Source: Massariosphaeria phaeospora (Eukaryota; Ascomycota; Dothideomycetes; Pleosporales). From it: DNA of 64,000 bases. Positions 10,702 through 20,396 of the stretch are shown piece after piece (the first letter of the stretch is position 1; each line of letters begins with the position of its first letter). The position numbers and the translations under genes are program-made. Below the pieces are notes generated by a model. That model had not been told where the DNA came from, searched no databases, and was given only the letters and a program-made list of their open reading frames with translations. Location of the stretch: positions 558,001-622,000 of the forward strand of contig JAADJZ010000012.1 in assembly GCA_011032825.1 (NCBI GenBank), given 5' to 3'.

Positions 10702-12311
10702 ATGGCGTCGTCATGGCCGTCTCTTTGCTCCTTCCGCTCCCTCGCCCTAGCTAGCCTCGCCATTGCCTCCCGGGCTTCCGCGCAGTCACAGTGCAATGTC
10801 CAACCGCTGTCGCTTACCTGGTCCAACATCACCGTCACGCAAGATGGCCTCGGTGTCACTCGCGGCATCGAGCTCGGCGTCGGCTCACCGCACCAAGTCT
10901 TCTCGTTCCGGCCCTCGACAACCCTCAACAACACGCGGATAAATAACGTCCTCAACTGCGGCTCGGCGGGCAACAACAGCTGCATTGGCGGTCTCGGTGG
11001 CGGTTTCGAGCAGTCCAAGTCGAGAACATATTCCCTTTCGATCAAGAGCCAATGGAATGGAAGCGCGATTGATCAGGAGGATTCTACAGGCGCATTCGTG
11101 TATTTCAACGACGATGTGGGGTTCCAGAGCCAGGGTGATGTCGACGGGTTTCCGCTGGTTATGGAGAGTGAAGTGGGGGGAGGTATGTGGATGCGTCTTG
11201 CCGATACAAATGAGGGGTATAGCTAACAGCATCGATAGGCTCGCAATCCGGTCTTCCACTAGGGACGAATTCGTCTTTTCTGCGTGCTGCAGTGGCAGGC
11301 GGGGTAGCACCGTCGCAAGTGTTCGGCCTCTGGAGCGGGAGCCGTGGTGTCAATCCTCGAGATGGTATGCTCATCATCGGCGGATACGATCGGGCGCGCA
11401 TCAAGTCTGGAGCCGACAGCACCACCTTCCCCGTGGGCCAATGGAGCCTCGAACGAGCATGTCCCTTGCAAGTCACCATTACCAATCTTACCTACGCTGG
11501 CCTGCCTCTCATAAATCCGGAGCGCAAGCCCATAATAGCGTGTATCGAGCCCTCTGCGCAGCGTTTCACGTTTCCCCCAACTATTGCCACCAATTTTGCG
11601 CTGCTCACCGGGCAGAACTCCACAACGTACCCGAAAGGGATGCATTACAATACTGCGAATCGACCGACGGGCGATTTACAAATCACACTGTCAAACGGCT
11701 ACCAATCCACTATCCCCAACGACGAACTTTTCGCACCCCTCCGAGGCTCCGACCAGAACGGCCGCTACGCCATCACCAACGACAGCATCGTCGAAGCCTT
11801 CATCCGCGATAACCGCGACAAAGATCCCGGCGATGTAAACCACGAAATCGGCGCAATGTTTCTCACATTCAACTACCTAACCGTCGACTACGCCAAAAAC
11901 GAATTCAGCCTCGCCCCCGCCAAAACCAAAAGCCTCAGCGAAATCCCCCCCGACCCCGTCATGGTCTGCACGCCCGACCCCTCCGGGCCCGCACCCCCGC
12001 CCCCACCACCATCCAGCTCCTCCACCAACGTCGGCGCCATTGCCGGCGGCGTCGTCGGCGGCGTCGGCGGCCTCGCCCTCATCGCCGGCCTCGCCTTCGC
12101 GCTCTTGCGCCGCAACCGCAACGCCAAGAAGGGACTCTCCGTCTCCTCGACGTCGTTTGAGCCCGATGCCATACATCCCGCTGTGCACAGGCATCCTTCG
12201 GAAATGGAGGATACGCAGATTCCGGTTGTGTATGAGATGCCGGCGAGTCGTCAGGCGAGCGTGCGGAAGTCGGCGAGGGCGGAGCTGCGCGATGGGAATG
12301 TGTATACGTGA
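10702..12311 (+). CDS. Secreted/membrane pepsin-fold-like protein, probable pseudoprotease
   Basis: Two exons, 10702-11182 and 11239-12311, 517 residues. The 56-nt GT-AG intron joins G|GC in frame. Order: signal peptide (about 1-27, ending in ASA-Q), a large ectodomain to about residue 400 with several N-x-S/T sites, a proline run, a transmembrane helix at about 424-449 built of small residues (VGAIAGGVVGG), a basic stop-transfer (RRNRN) and a cytosolic tail. The ectodomain opens like A1 aspartic peptidases: a strand, then IELGVGSPHQVFSF, where active enzymes have the D-T/S-G motif shortly after. Here the equivalent reads RPSTTLNNT with no catalytic Asp. A G-x-x-L/M-I-I-G-G-Y-D segment matches the flap/central region. 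I infer a catalytically dead, wall- or membrane-associated relative of yapsin-like proteins. Confidence 0.68.
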
Positions 12312-12344
12312 TGGGATGGGAGCCCACGCTGGGGCGCGTTTATA

Positions 12345-12367
12345 GGGGAGGGAGGGAGGGAGGGAGG
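12345..12367. repeat. (GGGA)n repeat in 3' flank
   Basis: Consecutive GGGA units just after the stop codon of the pepsin-like gene. With four or more G-tracts spaced by one base, it could form a G-quadruplex in the 3' UTR. Confidence 0.75.
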
Positions 12368-12442
12368 TAGCTGTCTGCGCTGGGTTACGATGCGGATGAT
12401 GGAGTCAATATTTTTTTGGGTAAATGTTTTGGGGTTGGGTTT

Positions 12443-12895
12443 TTATGATATCCGCTTGTGTAAAGGGGTTCTTTTTTTCAAGGTTCTATAGCTTAGGTTA
12501 AACAGTTGATTATTAGTAATGGTTCTTGAATTTAATTTCTGGAATCCTTTTTCTTCTGTGTGTAGATGATGGCCTGCAGGTCCATGTGTGACTGAATAAT
12601 AAGGGCGTTGTGTATTACCGGTAGGTCCTAGAGCAACGATGCGGCAGACATGCACTCCTGCCATAAACAAACTCGTCTGAACCAAAACCCACCCTCCAAA
12701 ACCTTTCAGTCTAAACTCCACGTTCAAATTCTCGATTAGAGAGAGCAGGTTCCCGAGGTGCTCGGTCGTTAGAATAAGCAGCGCAGCCCGTCCGTCGATG
12801 TGGAGCTGTGGATGACTAAGGCGGCGTGGTCGCTTGGCGGTGGGGGGCGGGGGCTCCCGACTGCGTGGTTTGGTTTGGGTTTTTTCCGATGACAT
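12443..12895 (-). CDS. Hypothetical protein, 150 residues
   Basis: An open frame of 150 residues on the minus strand, convergent with the pepsin-like gene. The N-terminus (residues 1-30) is basic and proline-rich with an NLS-like KRPRR. Residues 30-75 contain two amphipathic stretches (AALLILTTEHLGNLLSLIE and WVLVQTSLFMAGVHV). The last 50 residues have poorer, AT-rich composition and may instead be an intron or 3' UTR. Not recognised. It could be a chance frame. Confidence 0.35.
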   Translation of the reverse strand: MSSEKTQTKPRSREPPPPTAKRPRRLSHPQLHIDGRAALLILTTEHLGNLLSLIENLNVEFRLKGFGGWVLVQTSLFMAGVHVCRIVALGPTGNTQRPYYSVTHGPAGHHLHTEEKGFQKLNSRTITNNQLFNLSYRTLKKRTPLHKRIS

Positions 12896-13542
12896 TTTCA
12901 GGCGAGGGTTCGCGTGTGGGTTTTTCAGGCGGCGGTTTGAAGATGCAGTTTCACAACGATAAGATAGTGTGTGGTGTTTGGCACGGGCTACGTATGAGTC
13001 GGTTGTGGCTGAGGGGGTGGGGGCTCGTCGATCGGGAACGTAGGTGTGCTAATTCGGTGGGGACTGCAGTGTTGTGGATTTACGCTGCTTTGCGGAAGCA
13101 CGGCGATCGGAAATGGATCTTGTTGTTCGATTGAAGCGAGCGTGATGAGGGCTCTGTCGATTGGAGGTTGGGTCTGTGTTCGATTGTCTGTGGCAAGAGA
13201 ACTCCCGAATTCACGCGATTGAAGAATACTAACTCTCCCTATAGCTCATCAATTGCGGAACAGGTTCCTCTGTGGCTGGACGCGAACGTTCACTTTCGCG
13301 AGATGTGAATGGAGTCCTTATTGAATGCGTTCTCGATGTCGCAGGGTTTGCAGCTTCACAGGAGACTCGCAAAGGTGAGTAATGGGCCAAGTACTTAAAG
13401 ACACTCTGCGACTCTTTCTTACGGCTTCATTACACACCTCTCCTATTACCTCATTGCACCTTTCAAAAGTCACATCAATACTTTTTCCATTGACCCCAGT
13501 ACAACGATCAACATCAGCAGCACCCCTCCCCCCAACATCAAG
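12896..13542. other. Intergenic, no gene recognised
   Basis: About 0.65 kb. The last 100 bp are pyrimidine- and CA-rich and probably form the 5' UTR of the gene at 13543. An overlapping plus-strand frame at 12826-13134 has no protein-like features. Confidence 0.4.
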
Positions 13543-15654
13543 ATGTGTACCATCGGCTCAAACATATTCGCTCTGCGTCCTGGAGACATGAAGATTTCGG
13601 ACCTCTTCCGCGATCCCACTGTGCAAGCCTGTAGCTTGCCCACCGGAAATATCTTTTATTTCGCCTTGCCAGTACCTACTGCCTCGCTCAACCGCCTGAA
13701 TCTCGATGACTTGAAGCAACTATACCACTATATCCAAGGCAACGTTAATCTTGTGAGCCGAGTGGGAGGTGTTCGAGCAGTATCACATTTGTTTGAACTG
13801 CAACGACACCTAGAGCAGCTATTTCGCATTTACAAAGTGCCGTGCCCTACCCCCCTGTGCATGACGATAATGGATGGCGAGGCCGACTCCGACTTTAGCG
13901 GACAGCGGGATCTCGCCAACTGGATTAATGGCGGCTTCCAAGGGCGCTGTCCTGCGCCCTACGATCCTCGTCATGCTCCAAATCGCTCCGTAACCGTTGG
14001 CCCAACTTCTTCACTGAGTCCTGATGAAATCCAGGAGTTCTTGGATAGGGTACCTGATTCAATAGTGGACATGATCGCCGTTGGCGATGCCAGTGTTCGA
14101 ATCGGCCCCAATGGTCCTGTGGATAGGAGGGCTACAGACCGGTTCAATGACGCTCAATCACCATCACCCCATCGCCATTCTGCTGGATCAGACCTCTATG
14201 TGGAAGCTAGCTCCAGCCAAGCTGCTCAGCCTCGCGGTGATAGGATCAATAACCCTAGACACGCCGTGCGCCACCCGTCTAGCTCGCCTACCTCGAGTGA
14301 CTACGATAGCACTGGAGCCTATCTTGGACCCCGTGGGCACTTTCCGTCCACCTCCACCGAAGCAGCTGAGCTTTGGCAGGCTCATCTTCGCCGACATCCA
14401 TTCCCAGCCGCTTTCGACCATATGATGTTTGACCACAGGCTCGGCCATGCAGCCCGCAGGCATTCCCCGTCTTCATCCCAGCACACACCTATCCCTGGTG
14501 CCCGGACTGGGTCTCGCAAATATCCTTGCGACTACTTCAAGCCTGCAACCGAAACGAGGAATGCATCAATTTGGAATTCTGGAGGCGGGGCATTCAATTA
14601 TATGTTTGGCGGCTCTCCGTTGACCAGTGACGTCGCCCGAGACAGCAGCCCAACCTACGATCATTCTCACCGTACTTATAGCAGTTCCACAGCGGGAGCG
14701 AATCATCCGCGGCATCATCCTCGGAGGCCGCGATCTCCGAGCTCGTTACGGTTCCCAGCCCATTTCCGCCGAACCAGCCCTGGACCAGTGACTAGACCGC
14801 ATGTCGACAGCACGTCTGCTCGCCACCACGTTGAAACTGGTCCTCGACGGTCGGCTAGGTCTCCTACTCATAACCGCGGAGACGTACCGTCTGCCAATCG
14901 ACCTGGTCGTCATCACCATCAGCAAGGCGGCAGGCCGGCAAACGTAGTCCAGGCCGATCACCACAGTAGGAGGCCAGCACCTGTTCAGCCCGTTCGTCCA
15001 TCTGAGGGATCCAACCGCATGCCAGTGCGCGGAGACCATCCTACCAAACCCGACAGCTGCCTCCAACCTGGTCACTGCTGCAACCCGCAATCTGGCGCGC
15101 CGGCAAACATAGCCCAGCCCGAGAATGGCCGCAGGAGTCCCTTTTCTCGCCATCATGTTCGATCGGCCACGGCCACCCGGCAGCAGCGTGGTATGCCATT
15201 ACCCCGGGCTCATGTCACTCATCACCCTGCTGCTCCTCCCACTAGCGTCCCCGTTGGCTCCTCTCTTGAATCTGGCAGCAGGGCCCCAAGCGACACTCAA
15301 GTCGACAACCTTGGACCCGCGAGTCCGCGTGAAGAGTGCCCATGGGAGGAGCAATGCTCACTGGACGAATGCGGCCTAGAGAAATGCGCACTGGAGGACA
15401 CCGGACACCAAGTCGATCTTGCGTTTGAGCGCTTGCAGAACAGCCTCTTCGCTCGCATCGACGCGCTTCGTCCGGACGTCGCAGCAAGCGATACGGCTCT
15501 GCATACTTCTCCTCCAGCCGGACGTGCGACCCCTCGCGCCCCTTCCGTCGAACGGGACGCGGCAGCGAGCAGTGCAGCTCCTCGAGCTTCTCCTGCTGAG
15601 CGGAATCTGGCAGCATCCGTCCGCGACGCCTCTCCCGAGTCGGAAATTGAATGA
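13543..15654 (+). CDS. Large, mostly disordered hypothetical protein
   Basis: Single exon, 703 residues. Residues 1-120 look folded (RPGDMKISDLFRDP, then LNLDDLKQLYHYIQGNVNLV and a helical LFELQRHLEQLFRIYK). From about 170 to 580 the chain is Ser/Pro/Arg/His-rich and clearly disordered, with many SSSP and HH runs. Near 585-620 there is a Cys/Glu segment (CSLDECGLEKCALED), then a short predicted helix (FERLQNSLFARIDALR) and an Ala/Pro-rich tail. No known domain recognised. The long open frame and codon bias support a real gene. Possibly a lineage-specific regulatory or scaffold protein, but no function can be assigned. Confidence 0.65.
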   Translation: MCTIGSNIFALRPGDMKISDLFRDPTVQACSLPTGNIFYFALPVPTASLNRLNLDDLKQLYHYIQGNVNLVSRVGGVRAVSHLFELQRHLEQLFRIYKVPCPTPLCMTIMDGEADSDFSGQRDLANWINGGFQGRCPAPYDPRHAPNRSVTVGPTSSLSPDEIQEFLDRVPDSIVDMIAVGDASVRIGPNGPVDRRATDRFNDAQSPSPHRHSAGSDLYVEASSSQAAQPRGDRINNPRHAVRHPSSSPTSSDYDSTGAYLGPRGHFPSTSTEAAELWQAHLRRHPFPAAFDHMMFDHRLGHAARRHSPSSSQHTPIPGARTGSRKYPCDYFKPATETRNASIWNSGGGAFNYMFGGSPLTSDVARDSSPTYDHSHRTYSSSTAGANHPRHHPRRPRSPSSLRFPAHFRRTSPGPVTRPHVDSTSARHHVETGPRRSARSPTHNRGDVPSANRPGRHHHQQGGRPANVVQADHHSRRPAPVQPVRPSEGSNRMPVRGDHPTKPDSCLQPGHCCNPQSGAPANIAQPENGRRSPFSRHHVRSATATRQQRGMPLPRAHVTHHPAAPPTSVPVGSSLESGSRAPSDTQVDNLGPASPREECPWEEQCSLDECGLEKCALEDTGHQVDLAFERLQNSLFARIDALRPDVAASDTALHTSPPAGRATPRAPSVERDAAASSAAPRASPAERNLAASVRDASPESEIE

Positions 15655-16185
15655 AGGGTGGCGGATATGGCATTCACTACTTCGAGCAGGTTCGTAGTGC
15701 CGGAATTTAGTTGTCACTTGTGTAGAGCAAATTGTAGGTTATGTTGGTGTTCGAGGTCTTGATATGAGGATAAGCGGTGAAGGTAAGTGAGTGAGTAAAC
15801 ACCGCTTCAAGCGGCGGTAGCTTTGTATATATCTCCTCATCCACACATAGAGTATACTATTCCTACATAACCCATCACGTCTTTGTCTGCGTGTCTCTAA
15901 GTTGCCATTTCCTCCCCGCCGTCGGCATGCGCACGCAAGTGCGCCTGTTTTGCATCACCGGTCCGTCCGTTTGAGACAGATTCACTCCAGCGTTCACCAC
16001 TCACTCAGATCTTTCACCACAAACCCTTCCGTAGGCAACAACAGCCAGCAGCGCCTTCACGCACTCTCCTCAATGCCAGTTCGGTTTCCACGCCTATATC
16101 CCCGCCACAACCAACCTCAACTCAACTCAACTCCCGCGCTTCCTCGCACTCTCTACCCAACCTCAAAAACACGCTCTTCTACGCA
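15655..16185. other. Intergenic, leader of next gene
   Basis: Roughly 0.5 kb. The second half is C/A-rich with many CAAC words, as expected of a fungal promoter and 5' UTR. No gene seen. Confidence 0.45.
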
Positions 16186-17041
16186 ATGTCTTTCCTCGCC
16201 GACATCTACAACACCATCACAGGCAGCCGCCCGCGCCGCCGCCCCCGCACGTCATCGTTCCGCCTCAACCGCGTCGACGCATACCCGCAACTCCTGACGT
16301 ACCACCCCCCCTCCACCACCACCCGCACCTCTGTACCCCTCCCACCCACAACCCCAACCCCGCTACTCCCTCCCCGAACCCTCGTCCCTACATCCCAGCT
16401 CGAAGAAACCGCCACCTGGTACACCGTGACCTCGGCGCAAACCCACGCCTACTACGAAGAGATCCCCACGCTATCCGCCGCGGGCCTCGGCCTCAGCACC
16501 ACCACCACCAGCCCCTTCCGCGCCACGGGGCACGCATACATCATCCACCCGCTGCTGCCGACCGAGGTGCGCGGTATGAGCGTCATGGTGCTGGAGGAGC
16601 TGCGGCGCTGGATCGAGGGCAGTGCGCAGGTGTATGTTGGCGCGGCGAAGCAGGTGCAGGCGTTTCGCGAGGTAAGAGCGGAGACGCTGGGCTTGGTGGA
16701 TAGAGAGTTGTGGAGGAGGGGGAAGGGAGAGGGGGGGAGGGTGGGGTTGGATGCGAGGGAGGGGTATTTGGGAGTGTGGGTGGATGCGGGGGAGGTGTTT
16801 GATGAGGATAGCGAGTGGGATGATGGGGAGATTGAGATGGAGACGCTGGATCAGGGGGTGATGCAGGTGAGTGTCCCGGGTGCGTTGTTGACGGCGTGAA
16901 AGCTGGGCTGATGGCGTGTAGTTGCCGATGTCGCCGTCTGGGACGCTGACGGCGGTTGGGTTGGCGGCGGCGGATGCCATGGCGGCGCAGATGGTTGTGA
17001 ATCTGGAGTGGGTGGATGTTTTGGACACGCTGCAGGATTAG
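16186..17041 (+). CDS. Hypothetical protein, 266 residues
   Basis: Two exons, 16186-16866 and 16922-17041. The GT-AG intron (GTGAGT donor) lies in phase 0, and its removal extends the protein by 39 residues past an in-intron stop. The start is in CGCAATG context. Residues 8-25 are Arg-rich; 40-70 are a Pro/Thr linker; 75-175 look globular (TATWYTVTSAQTHAYYEE, then a helical MVLEELRRWIEG...YVGAAKQVQAF); about 205-226 are acidic. The C-terminal exon is hydrophobic and helical (AADAMAAQMVVNLEW). Family not recognised. The convergent neighbour at 17354-17965 lies about 0.3 kb away. Confidence 0.6.
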
Positions 17042-17353
17042 GGGGTTCGAAGACAGGCAAATTTGTCAGCTGAGGCGTGTGTGATGGCTTCAACGCGGTG
17101 GGTAGAGGACCCTGCTGCCTGATTTTTGGATATGTTCCATTACGGTACAGTCTTCTACACAGACCTGGCACGTCAAAGGTTTTGGCACTGGTTCTTGTGG
17201 GATGAAGATGGAAGATGAGATATCAGCTCACCAATCATCAGAACAATACCTCGTGTATAGAAATCGGAAGCCGGCCTTCCACTATGCGTGTGCAGTGGTA
17301 TCGTTAAGCGGTTTCCTGTAAGTGCGTCAGACACCAGCTCATCCAGTAACAAT

Positions 17354-17965
17354 TCATAGCATACTAACCTCGACTCCACCGCCCCCTCTCCTCGAGCTCT
17401 CACCCGGCTGCTCGACAATGTCCTCCATCATCCGCCGCGCCTCCTCCGCCGTAGCCAGCAGCCACTTCTTCGTAGCCTCGGGCACCTTCCCCGCCACCAG
17501 CGGATCGATCTGGAGATACAGCTCATTGCCGCGCATATTCCACAACTGCAGCGTCTTAAACAGGTCGTCGAAGTTCGCCTGGTGGTACACCTCGTAGTTG
17601 AGGATGCCCTCCGGCTTGACGAGGCCGCCCGGCGGCGGCATCCTCTCCATGAAGCGCAGGCGGTGCTCCAGGACCACTTTCGTGTGCAGGGTCATGAGCG
17701 TCATCAGCGACTCGCACAGCTCGATGCGGTCCTGGTGGCGCTGGCGCTGCGGGTGGTCGGCGGGTAGGATGCGCTCGGCGGCTTCGTGTCGGGTCTGCGC
17801 TTTGGAGAGGTTCTCTTGCGCTAGTGCCGTGGACTTGCGGCCGCCGTCCATAGCGCTCTTGTAGCAGTGGACGGCGTCTTTGAATAAGTCGAGCTCTTTC
17901 TTCTTGAGCGCGTCTGCTGCCGCGGCTTGGGCCGCGACTTCGGCGGGGGTCGGACCACGACGCAT
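17354..17965 (-). CDS. Hypothetical helical protein, 203 residues
   Basis: The minus-strand frame starts with MRRGPTPAEVAAQAAAADAL and is strongly helical: residues 20-95 (KKKELDLFKDAVHCYKSAMD, then a long Arg/Gln/Glu-rich helix) and 100-190. The first helical hairpin is reminiscent of MIT-type three-helix modules, but this is only an impression. The C-terminus is uncertain: a GTTAGT donor follows ...GGGGVE, and an acceptor (TTACAG) lies 50-60 nt further. Splicing would replace the last four residues with a short E-T-A ending. The promoter lies in 17966-18100. Confidence 0.6.
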   Translation of the reverse strand: MRRGPTPAEVAAQAAAADALKKKELDLFKDAVHCYKSAMDGGRKSTALAQENLSKAQTRHEAAERILPADHPQRQRHQDRIELCESLMTLMTLHTKVVLEHRLRFMERMPPPGGLVKPEGILNYEVYHQANFDDLFKTLQLWNMRGNELYLQIDPLVAGKVPEATKKWLLATAEEARRMMEDIVEQPGESSRRGGGGVEVSML

Positions 17966-20396
17966 TGTGGAGAGTGGTACAGTAGTGGTAGCAATAGTAA
18001 TTGGGTGGTGTGCAGTTTCAACGGTCGGTGAGGGTGGAAGAGTCGGTGAGGGGAAGGTTGGTTCGGTTTGGCGGTTCTAAGTGCAACCGCCAGGCTGCTC
18101 TTTCTGTTTGTGCGGACACCGGAGTGGCGCCATGTGTGGAAGCTGCCACAGCACGCTTCCAGCTTTAGTAGGTACTTTGCTCCGAGCAGTCAGTGCGAAC
18201 CACCCACACTCCGGCTCCATGTCCGCTCTCCTGTCGCAGTTGCCTGTGAGCTCGCTGCGGCATCTAGTTGAAGGAAGGTGCTGTCGTGGGATATCATGGC
18301 GCACGTTCAACTACACCTGCGGACCAGTCAAATTTCGCCAGAAACCTATCGATTTGGACAAGTATGCCGTCGTTGCGCGTTAGACATTGTCCTTCCGAGA
18401 TATGTCGAGGGACTCGCAGTTTCGGAGTCAAATCTGTCGCTGGATGTTAGGTACCTAGCATGTGTTGCCATGCCTCTTGGGGGCCTTTGTTGTGACGTTG
18501 GCGTTGACGAGTGTGTGATCGTGAGGAAGATTGCGGAAGAAAAATGGCTGAGAGTCCAATGTGTCAGATATGAAAGTTCTTGCGGTGACTACTCGACCAG
18601 GACGTGATGATATGGTAAGCCGACGCAGTTAACGAAGTCCCAATTTTCTTCTGAAATCTTCCCAACCCCGAGAGAAGCAACGTTCTGGAAGTGTTGTAGC
18701 AGTTACAAAATCGGATCGGGGATACGCAGTCACTATCATGGCTCTCCGTGTTGGGATTTTACTTTCGTATCCTGGTTTTAGGCGTGTTGTATATGTCGAT
18801 GACGTCAGATGGGTACAACTGGACTGGTAAGCTATGGCCCGCCACTTAAGGTTCTTCGCGCTAACATATGTTGAAGTCTCGCTCTGTCAAGACGACACAT
18901 CGAGGAAACATTTCGGAGCTTTCTCTCTCCGATAACGCCCAGCGTATACCATAACCACCAACTCCCGAGTACGTGCGGAGTACTGGGAGCTCACCTTTTT
19001 GAACTCTAAAACTTAGCCAAATCGTTCGTCATCCTACCATCCAGCTACAGTAGGTAGCGCAATAACCGGAAGCGCGCGGAACTTCCATTAGTACCAAGAC
19101 ACTGTGCCTCAATAATCGTATTTGTAAATCAGTTTGGGTGCCGACGTGTTTTGGCTTAGTCCAACCAAAATAGACGCTAGCTCGCTACAGTAGCGTTGAG
19201 CTTGATCGATCCTCGCTAACCCTGATTCTCAACGTCTGAACCACCAACCTCATTGCGAAGCACGACTTGCCCACACCGTGCTCTCCCTCGGTGGGGTATT
19301 GCTTAATTGCTGTGATCTATCTCTTCCTTGTTGTTCTGTAGGTTAGCTTGATACCCATTCCCATCCTAAGCCACCCTCACACGGTAAGGCTCCTCGACTG
19401 TGCCGACGGCAGAGTTGGCACCTGATCTCAGACCCATCAGTAGCTTGATACCTTCACGGATCTAGTTTCTTGCGTCCCTATCATTCCGGTCACTTATAAA
19501 TTTGTCGTCCAACTATCCGACACCGAGCCAACGTCCTACCTATCCTCGCCGTAAGACATTGATTGAAAATACCCGAGATATCCGTTTACTGGCCCAATAC
19601 CCAGTATCTTGAGGCAGTTTTCCCTATTCATTTTGGACAAGAAAAGCAGGAAATACTTAGGGACGGATTGCATATCATGCGCACGGTGTCCCCGGTCATT
19701 ATGCTGAAGGTACTTTCATACTTTTTTGAGACTACCTTTATGCGCACACTGCATCTTCACTAAATATGTGGAAAAGGTGATCATTATACCGTCCCGAGAG
19801 GAATACAACCGAGCAGGAAGTGGAGTTGACAAACAAGAAAATAAAAAAGCGGGAAGTCTACCGATCAAGATGTAGGACTGGAGCGCCTTTGCCTGGCATG
19901 ACATGTTCGTCCCCGACGAATAATGTGACACAGTTCCGGTCATCTTATGAAGTCGTGCCAGCTATCTTGCCCGAAGCTTGATGCTTTGCGAGGCATCAGC
20001 ACGGTTTATTCAAACCCCGGAGCTGGATTCTCTCGCAGGCAAGATTTCGAAGGTTCCAAGGCACTATACTGGCGCAGCACTGAGATCACATGCTGAAATA
20101 TTATCGGTTTAGCCGATGGAATGTAAACAAGTACATTTGCATCCCTGCTGCAAATTACCGCGTAGTATCGCGGAACACTCGGAACCCGCTAGGTGGCTAA
20201 TATCATAGGTTTGTAGATCAAGCTTGGAGCGCGACCGGTGAAGCGTCTATACCGATGGAGTAGTACAAGGATCTGGTAGAAGCGCTCCACACTTCGACCC
20301 AAGCTTCGCCTTATCTCCTATGTTGGGAGCCTTGTCCTTTTCTCAGTTCACATCGCTCCGTTGCACTCCACACCCACCATCATAGCACAGCTCAAA
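17966..20396. other. 2.4-kb gene-poor spacer before the metabolite cluster
   Basis: No frame in this stretch shows recognisable domain sequence. Frames at 18081-18607 overlap one another in different phases and look like chance. This spacer separates the housekeeping-type left arm from the polyketide locus. Confidence 0.45.

Noticed and set aside
12826..13134. 102-codon plus-strand frame
   Set aside because: Overlaps the start of the minus-strand hypothetical and shows Gly/Trp-rich, repeat-like composition without domain features.
18068..18607. Several 60-109-codon frames
   Set aside because: Overlap each other in three phases and lack recognisable motifs; treated as chance.
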